49,625 nucleotides of DNA from Clostridiales bacterium CHKCI006 (GTDB taxonomy: Bacteria > Bacillota_I > Bacilli_A > Erysipelotrichales > Coprobacillaceae): assembly GCA_900018345.1 (NCBI GenBank), contig FCNA01000099.1, forward strand, positions 1 to 49,625, given 5' to 3'. Positions 45,198 to 49,625 of the stretch are shown piece after piece. The position numbers were made by a program, and so were the translations under genes. Each line of letters begins with the position of its first letter. Within the stretch, counting starts at the first letter, position 1. The notes below the pieces were generated by a model, which saw only the letters and a list, made by a program, of their open reading frames with translations, searched no databases and was not told where the DNA came from.

Positions 45198-46067
45198 CTA
45201 CACCTCCGATATCCATCTTATCGTTTTATGAAAAGCGTCTTCACGGCTGCGCCTGCAATCTTCCGGATATTGTCTCTCAATTTTAAACATTTTCAGCTTA
45301 GATGGATTTAATGGGACAAGAATGTGGCTTGCTTTTTCATATTCCAGGATATCCACCCGGAATGCAAACCGGTGCTTTTCCAGGCGGTTTACCATATATG
45401 CCACCGCCTCTTTGCTGGGCCACATGAGATCTTCCTTTGCGTAAATAAATAAAATGTTTCCCTGAATGTTCTCCACATGAATGGCTGTATCCTCATCAAA
45501 ATGTTTCAGCGGTTCTTCGTAGATGTAGGATAACTCGAACTGCTGATGGAGGATGAGGTTCCGGATTGCCGGCCCATATTTCAGATGCGCTGTCATACAC
45601 GGAAAATCTTTTCCCCTGTATGTGAATTCGGAGGCAGATGAAAAAGTTTTCGATGCCATGCTTTGATTCCCGTACATGCCTCCCCATATACAGTGGATCG
45701 GGGAGAGGGCAACAACGCCGCAGATATCCGGCATAAGAGAAGCACAAAGCAATACCAGTTCAGCGCCTTTTGAAATGCCATACATGATAATCTTTTCATA
45801 TCCTTTGTTTTTCAGCCACAGGATCGCTTTTTCAAATGGATCGACAGGCACCCGAACCAGTTCTTTCGGCAGCCCGTCTACGTTCCAGTAACAAATACCT
45901 AACGCGGCGATGCCGCACCTGGCAAACATAGCACCCACATTCATCGGGATATTTTCATTCCCTTCGCTGCCGCCTACTACGATGACGACCTTTTTGGGAT
46001 CATGATCCTTAACAGGGACATGATAAAGTCCATAGAAGCCCTCCTGTGCAACCGTCACATATTCCAC
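45198..46067 (-). CDS. alpha/beta hydrolase, BAAT/acyl-CoA thioester hydrolase C-terminal type
   Basis: 289 residues. VVIVVGGSEGNENIP forms the oxyanion region, the nucleophile elbow is MYGISKGAELVLL (Ser99), the acid is probably Asp in YAKEDLMWPS and the catalytic His is in ASHILVP near residue 255. The family includes bile acid-CoA:amino acid N-acyltransferases and acyl-CoA thioesterases; members in bacteria without the N-terminal domain are generally hydrolases. The start overlaps the ATC-hydrolase-like gene by 13 bp, so it is in one operon with it. Substrate unknown. Confidence 0.8.
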   Translation of the reverse strand: MEYVTVAQEGFYGLYHVPVKDHDPKKVVIVVGGSEGNENIPMNVGAMFARCGIAALGICYWNVDGLPKELVRVPVDPFEKAILWLKNKGYEKIIMYGISKGAELVLLCASLMPDICGVVALSPIHCIWGGMYGNQSMASKTFSSASEFTYRGKDFPCMTAHLKYGPAIRNLILHQQFELSYIYEEPLKHFDEDTAIHVENIQGNILFIYAKEDLMWPSKEAVAYMVNRLEKHRFAFRVDILEYEKASHILVPLNPSKLKMFKIERQYPEDCRRSREDAFHKTIRWISEV

Positions 46068-46759
46068 TTTCCCAACTCTCCCTGTTTTTGCAGCTTGGAT
46101 TGCTGTCCGTATTTTCTTTCTTTATCCCATTTAGAGTCCTTTTTGCAAACATAGAAATCACACTTTTCTGCGCCCTCTGCAAGTGTACCTGTCCTGTATA
46201 ACACGCCGCCCATGAGATCAGCAGAAATAAAATCCATGGCACACATATAGGGTATCAGTTCTTCCAAATGCTCCTGTTTTCCAAGCGCACACAGGCCGCA
46301 CCTGTGATAGTTGATGGTGTATTCGTCTGCATCCCTTCCGGGAATCGTCTCCGTCATCCAGTTGAATTCGCTGTCGGATATGGCATTTGCAATTCTGTCC
46401 TTCTTGACTTTCTTTTTTTGATATTCCATATCAAATGGATTTTTACTCCCGAAAGCTTTTTTAATGAGCGACGCCTGCATCGTGGCTGTCACCATTTCCC
46501 CGAACTGCTCATGGCTCATCGCCCCATCCATTGCCTTATAAACTGCCATCCAGACAATTCCGCCGGAAAGACAGAGCCGCAGAGGATTTTTCGTAAAACC
46601 GCCTATGTCGGGTGTCCTCGCCAACATATCTTTAAAGTTTTTACGCGATTTCTTCTTCACCCTGAATGTATCCGTATTTTTGCAATTGGCTGCGATATAT
46701 TTGAAAATAGCAGGTGTCATCGCTGACCACATCAGTTTTTCACAGATGGTGTTTTTCAT
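46055..46759 (-). CDS. L-2-amino-thiazoline-4-carboxylate hydrolase-like protein
   Basis: 234 residues from the ATG at 46759, nine bases after GGAGG (an ATG at 46765 is too close). It has the pattern of the ATC hydrolase family (PF14196): SEFNWMTETIPGRDADEYTINYHRCGLCALGK in the middle, then EELIPYMCAMDFISADLMGGVLYRTGTLAEGAEKCDFYVCK, with conserved Cys, His and Asp residues. Named members open the thiazoline ring on the way to L-cysteine, but many relatives are uncharacterised. It overlaps the GNAT gene before it by about 20 bp and the hydrolase gene after it. Confidence 0.75.
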   Translation of the reverse strand: MKNTICEKLMWSAMTPAIFKYIAANCKNTDTFRVKKKSRKNFKDMLARTPDIGGFTKNPLRLCLSGGIVWMAVYKAMDGAMSHEQFGEMVTATMQASLIKKAFGSKNPFDMEYQKKKVKKDRIANAISDSEFNWMTETIPGRDADEYTINYHRCGLCALGKQEHLEELIPYMCAMDFISADLMGGVLYRTGTLAEGAEKCDFYVCKKDSKWDKERKYGQQSKLQKQGELGKWNM

Positions 46760-47396
46760 ATTCATGCTCCTCCTTCAAAACGTACTCATAAACGAGGGAC
46801 TGATTGCCGGAGCCATCCTGAAAGGGCTTCTCTGCCACTTTCTTAAATCCACGTTTTTCATAAAACTCCCACGATGCAAGAGTGTTCGTAAAAAGCCGCA
46901 CACGATCTGCTCCATCAGCTTTTGCCCGATTCAAAAATTGTGTGACCAATGCGGTTCCCAACCCCTTTCTGTAATTCCTTCTGGACGAAAGGGCAACGAG
47001 TTCCAGATCGCATTTCCCAACGGTTTCCTTATCCCTTTCCTGTAGCTGACGGAAAAAGGCATCAAACTGCTTCTGGAATGGTGCTGACATTTTATATCTT
47101 TTCAGATAGAACTTGAGGAACATTTTACACCAACGGCCATAGTGCTTTTTTGTCTCATACTGAGCTGCCAGAGCCTTGCTGAAATGTTTATCATATTTTC
47201 CACAGATAAATCCTACGACCTGATGATCCTCCGCTTCCGCAACATAGGTAAAATTACATTTTTCAATCAGGATCTGTGCGTAATCACACAGAAGTATTTT
47301 ATCGTTCTGATCCACAGGGCATGAAAAGAATCCCTCGTAAAAGCAATTCCCGCAGGCCGCAGCATCTTCTTTCTTATATGGACGAACAGTAAACAT
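46740..47396 (-). CDS. GNAT-family N-acetyltransferase
   Basis: 218 residues. N-terminal FTVRPYKKEDAAACGNCFYEGFF, then YVAEAEDHQVVGFICGKYD, the central LELVALSSRRNYRKGLGTALVTQFL with the acetyl-CoA loop (R-x-x-G-x-G/A), and VRLFTNTLASWEFYEKRGFKKVAEK. A long helical insert (residues about 75-120) is unusual for the family. AGGAGG lies nine bases before the ATG at 47396. It is the first gene of the four-gene unit GNAT, ATC hydrolase-like, alpha/beta hydrolase, membrane protein, under the promoter at 47443-47471. Confidence 0.85.
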   Translation of the reverse strand: MFTVRPYKKEDAAACGNCFYEGFFSCPVDQNDKILLCDYAQILIEKCNFTYVAEAEDHQVVGFICGKYDKHFSKALAAQYETKKHYGRWCKMFLKFYLKRYKMSAPFQKQFDAFFRQLQERDKETVGKCDLELVALSSRRNYRKGLGTALVTQFLNRAKADGADRVRLFTNTLASWEFYEKRGFKKVAEKPFQDGSGNQSLVYEYVLKEEHEYEKHHL

Positions 47397-47422
47397 AGAT
47401 GTACCCTCCTATACACAATTGA

Positions 47423-47471
47423 GTTAGCAACAACTAACTAATATTATATCAGGAGACGTATAGGACTGCAA
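47423..47471 (-). promoter_or_regulatory. promoter with GTTAG-N6-CTAAC operator (unit A)
   Basis: Minus strand: -35 TTGCAG (47471-47466), 17-bp spacer, -10 TATAAT (47448-47443), then a 16-bp palindrome GTTAG-CAACAA-CTAAC (47423-47438 on the plus strand) directly after the -10. The place and size fit a TetR-type repressor site. Nearly the same block occurs at 48951-48999. Confidence 0.75.
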
Positions 47472-47490
47472 TTCATTTTTTACCTGTTAA

Positions 47491-47517
47491 TCATTTGATA
47501 GTGACATGGCGGGTCAT
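47491..47517 (-). pseudogene. relaxase start stub in duplicated copy B
   Basis: The sequence opposite the relaxase start in copy A reads MTRHVTIK and a stop here, against MARLVTKF in copy A. Only nine codons remain, showing that the duplication ended inside a relaxase gene. Confidence 0.55.
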
Positions 47518-48120
47518 GAGAAACCTCCTTCCATTTTAGAGTAAAGGAAGAGCAGGAGACATAGTAAGAGATTTCCTACTGAATGCGAATCATATTCTGT
47601 TTTATATCATTTGATGGCTGATCAGAGGATTGCTGTAATCACTCCCACTGCAAGACAGGCGGGCAAGCCAAGAAGCATACCAATACAGGACTGCTTAATA
47701 TGAAAACAGTAATCCTTATATTCTTCCATATCCTCTGTGCCTGGTATCCTGACTTTTTTCGAATGGCAAAACCAGATACTATCGAGTACAAGAGCATCAT
47801 ACCAATCAATGATCAGCCAGATCATGTAGGAATCCCGAACCCCTTTGAAGAATGTATCCGCTCCATTAAACTGTTTCAGGATAACAGCGAAGATGAACAC
47901 AAAAGCAAGCAGGGCGATTCCTTTCTAGATGATATCTGACCTGGGAAACGTTGTTCTCTTTTTTCGATTAATCCTAATTCCATACATTTCTCCCTTATGG
48001 CCGGGGATAATCTCCCACTGAGGCAAGGGGATTTTTCAGCGTCGGCGACACAATCAGGATTGTGAATAATAAGATACCAATCAGACTTTCTATCATGACC
48101 ACCATATTTACATTACCTCC
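47496..48120 (-). repeat. duplicated segment, copy B
   Basis: Direct repeat of 44581-45216 by eye: the same 5' untranslated part next to the relaxase start, the same membrane gene, and the same junction with the upstream gene's end. Several single-base deletions and substitutions distinguish it, so it is not a fresh duplication. Confidence 0.85.
47622..48105 (-). pseudogene. broken copy B of the membrane protein gene
   Basis: From the ATG at 48105 (GGAGG upstream) it follows copy A. There is a one-base deletion in the G run near 48003-48008, and near 47925-47945 a further deletion and a TAG (at the position of the codon for R in DILRKG). The C-terminal 92 codons from 47900 are intact and about 93% identical to copy A (FNGADTF, DSIWFCHSKKVRIPGTED). 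The product is unlikely to be made whole. Confidence 0.75.
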
Positions 48121-48922
48121 ACTCCAGATGGATCATTTTGAGCATTCCAAATCGATCTGAAATATCCATACTGATTTTTGTAATGATTTTTAATCCATCT
48201 CGTTTGATAAACTTGTAATATGGTTCATCCGCCAATACTTTGACACCTCTACCTAGTGTGGTAACCAGATTTTCAGCCGAATTCACATAAAAAAACATTC
48301 GGGCATTTTCATGTCCCATCTGCTTCATATATTTCTTCTGCAACATTTTCATGCTGCTTTTATTTACCGTATCAAACACAAGCTCTATATTCCCGAAACC
48401 TTCCAGCATCTGCAGAAGGCCAAAAACTTTTTCCTCTTGAAAGTAATGGAACAAACCTCCTGCAGTAACCAGAAGAGGCGTATCAGGCATGTTCCTTCGG
48501 ATCTGCCTGAGCCATCCGTCTGAAAAAGCATCCCCTGAAAGATAAGTTTCCTTCTCAGGTTCCGGTAGCAAACTGCGCCGGTATTCGATTACATTCGGAA
48601 GGTCTACAGCATACCATTGGGTTTGCCCATTGTCATTGCGATCATATGTTGTCTCCAGTCCGCAGCCCAACTGTATGACAACACCATCCGGCTTACGTTT
48701 CAGGAAGTTCTGGATATGCCGATCCATATTAGCGGAACGGGATGCAGAAGCCAGTAGCGTGTATTGACTTTGATTTCCTGTTTCCAACAGTGCGGATGGC
48801 AGCTTTTCTTTTAATGAAAGTGCTTTTTTATCATATAAAATACCCGGAAACTTTTCGCTGGCGTAAATCCTTCCCACCATAGGAATAAACATTGTATCTT
48901 CTACTATACCAAATTCGGACAT
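48113..48922 (-). CDS. class I methyltransferase, leucine carboxyl methyltransferase (LCM) type
   Basis: 269 residues. The N-terminus (FGIVEDTMFIPMVGRIYASEKFPGILYDKKAL) and VIQLGCGLETTYDR, the SAM-binding loop, followed by YAVDLPNVIEYRRSLLPE and LVTAGGLFHYFQEEKV, match the LCM/PpmA-Tcm family often found in natural-product gene sets. It O-methylates small or peptide substrates; the substrate here is unknown. AGGAGG lies ten bases before the ATG at 48922. It is transcribed with the broken membrane gene copy B from a promoter almost identical to that of unit A. Confidence 0.82.
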   Translation of the reverse strand: MSEFGIVEDTMFIPMVGRIYASEKFPGILYDKKALSLKEKLPSALLETGNQSQYTLLASASRSANMDRHIQNFLKRKPDGVVIQLGCGLETTYDRNDNGQTQWYAVDLPNVIEYRRSLLPEPEKETYLSGDAFSDGWLRQIRRNMPDTPLLVTAGGLFHYFQEEKVFGLLQMLEGFGNIELVFDTVNKSSMKMLQKKYMKQMGHENARMFFYVNSAENLVTTLGRGVKVLADEPYYKFIKRDGLKIITKISMDISDRFGMLKMIHLEWR

Positions 48923-48950
48923 GGCTATCTATCCTCCTATATGCAAATGA

Positions 48951-48999
48951 GTTAGCAATATCTAACCATTATTATATCAAGAGGAACCGGGGATTGCAA
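48951..48999 (-). promoter_or_regulatory. promoter with GTTAG-N6-CTAAC operator (unit B)
   Basis: Minus strand: -35 TTGCAA (48999-48994), 17-bp spacer, -10 TATAAT (48976-48971), palindrome GTTAG-CAATAT-CTAAC at 48951-48966. Order, spacing and the flanking GAGTTAGCAA match unit A at 47423-47471. Confidence 0.75.
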
Positions 49000-49013
49000 T
49001 TCGTTTTCAATTG

Positions 49014-49163
49014 CTACTCGTTTTCTTCCCATCCTTTCTGCCAGCTCACCGCATCATCAAAAGAGAAGGAGCCATTCACCCTTTTGACTTCCTTGACACA
49101 TTCTCCCCGCAGGCGTTCCAGTAACACCGGATCGATGTTGTTATTCGCTGCGACCACATTCAT
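49014..49163 (-). pseudogene. C-terminal fragment of an unknown protein
   Basis: 49 codons from 49163 to the TAG at 49014: MNVVAANNNIDPVLLERLRG, ECVKEVKRVNGSFSFDDAV, SWQKGWEENE. The sequence is protein-like and charged. It has no ribosome site and starts where the IS3-type element begins, so it is probably the end of a gene cut by that insertion. Family not recognised; it lies just upstream of the unit B promoter. Confidence 0.4.
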
Positions 49164-49204
49164 CTAAAATGGTACCTGTAGAAAGGACAGTACGTTGACA
49201 GTAC

Positions 49205-49230
49205 TGGCACCATCTATAGGTGCCATTTTT
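49205..49230 (+). terminator. hairpin at the IS3-type element's left end
   Basis: TGGCACC (49205-49211), 7-nt loop, GGTGCCA (49219-49225), TTTTT. A perfect 7-bp stem with a T run before orfA, likely blocking read-through transcription into the transposase genes. Confidence 0.7.
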
Positions 49231-49263
49231 GTTTCAGATAAACGTGCTGATAGGACAAGCAAG

Positions 49264-49625
49264 ATGAGCAAAAGAAAAAGATTCACAGAAGACGAGATCA
49301 CTCAGTTAAGTCAATCACCCTATGTCAAGTATATTCGTGTCAACAGGATATCCTTTACTTTTGAATTCAGAACGATGCTTTGGGAAAGATGGCAGGCTCA
49401 TCCTTCTATTACGACAATAAAAAAAGCATTGTTCGAATATGGCCTGGATCCCTGCATGATTGGCTCTCCGGCTATCCATTCTCTACAGGATAAATTTTAG
49501 GTCAATGGTCGGCCGCGGGGCGGTAAAAATAAAGCTTATGGAGAAATACGCAAATCCTCTCTGAGTCATCAAGGTACCACAGAAATTCTCCTTTCGACCG
49601 GGAAGTTCATCAAATCAGGGTGGGG
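49264..49625 (+). pseudogene. IS3-family orfA-like HTH protein with an in-frame stop, cut by the window edge
   Basis: From the ATG at 49264: MSKRKRFTEDEITQLSQSPY, VKYIRVNRISFTFEFRTMLW, IKKALFEYGLDPCMIG. This is the HTH first protein of IS3-type elements in Firmicutes (usual pattern RFTxEQ..L..NPYV, TFTxEFK, IFxExGxDxxMIG). A TAG at 49498-49500 interrupts the frame, but it continues as VNGRPRGGKNKAYGEIRKSS and ends at the window edge, which matches the usual next part (GRPRGG linker). orfB would lie beyond the window. Confidence 0.65.

Larger units (their letters stand above)
44581..45216 (-). repeat. duplicated segment, copy A
   Basis: This segment, from the relaxase start codon through the membrane gene and its upstream site, is repeated at 47496-48120 in the same orientation with high similarity, including the non-coding part just before the relaxase. 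Copy A has an intact membrane gene. Confidence 0.85.

Noticed and set aside
46268-46726. 152-codon plus-strand frame
   Set aside because: Shadow of the ATC-hydrolase-like gene on the other strand, which has start signal, operon overlap and family motifs.
1-49625. CRISPR array, rRNA or phage structural genes
   Set aside because: No regularly spaced repeats, no rRNA-like conserved blocks, no capsid, tail or terminase motifs were found on reading the window.

Overview
The window looks like a low-to-mid GC Firmicutes chromosome. The closest flavour is Erysipelotrichales-type gut bacteria, inferred from a FabK-based type II fatty-acid operon with acetyl-CoA carboxylase genes, a PQTGD-type sortase substrate and strong AAGGAGG ribosome sites. 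This placement is an inference, since no rRNA gene is present. No tRNA, rRNA or CRISPR array was seen.

Layout. 1-500: left edge with a decayed IS110-type transposase start and the palindromic promoter of a PTS gene. 495-3395: cellobiose-type PTS EIIC, an AraC-type regulator and a small membrane protein. 3396-10975: an accessory block on the minus strand with three ABC half-exporters (one with an in-frame TGA), an HTH regulator, a possible 33-residue peptide gene, and two truncated genes (ABC-2 permease, TPR protein) fused tail to tail at a junction. 11018-15747: small membrane or exported proteins, a type-B carboxylesterase and an AI-2E-family permease. 15849-24355: housekeeping genes (gapA, clpP, M18 aminopeptidase, small alarmone synthetase, CapA-like phosphoesterase, SpoU methyltransferase, D,D-carboxypeptidase, YjjG-like HAD phosphatase, DUF402 protein).

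24632-35451: a complete, tightly packed minus-strand fatty-acid operon, acpP-accB-accC-accD-accA-fabH-fabK-(fabK-like)-fabD-fabG-fabF-fabZ-birA. It makes malonyl-CoA, primes and elongates acyl-ACP, and biotinylates AccB. Its promoter carries three TTTGA-N3-TCAAA palindromes at 21- and 31-bp spacing, a FabT-like operator arrangement. 35706-38750: a 1014-residue sortase-anchored surface protein with four lamin-tail domains and a predicted propeller.

38971-49625: a decaying mobile region. It holds an IS1634-type stub, cargo genes with single-base frameshifts (GNAT, DUF3788), an intact SRPBCC gene, the start of an ICE primase, and a frameshifted MobL/MobP-type relaxase fused to Sel1 repeats. Upstream of the relaxase is a membrane gene, an alpha/beta hydrolase, an ATC-hydrolase-like protein and a GNAT. 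About 620 bp spanning the relaxase start and the membrane gene is duplicated at 47.5-48.1 kb, there downstream of a methyltransferase gene. Both cargo operons start from near-identical promoters (TTGCAR-N17-TATAAT) with the same GTTAG-N6-CTAAC operator. This pair of co-regulated, partly duplicated modules is the best candidate for an undescribed system. The window ends inside an IS3-type orfA.
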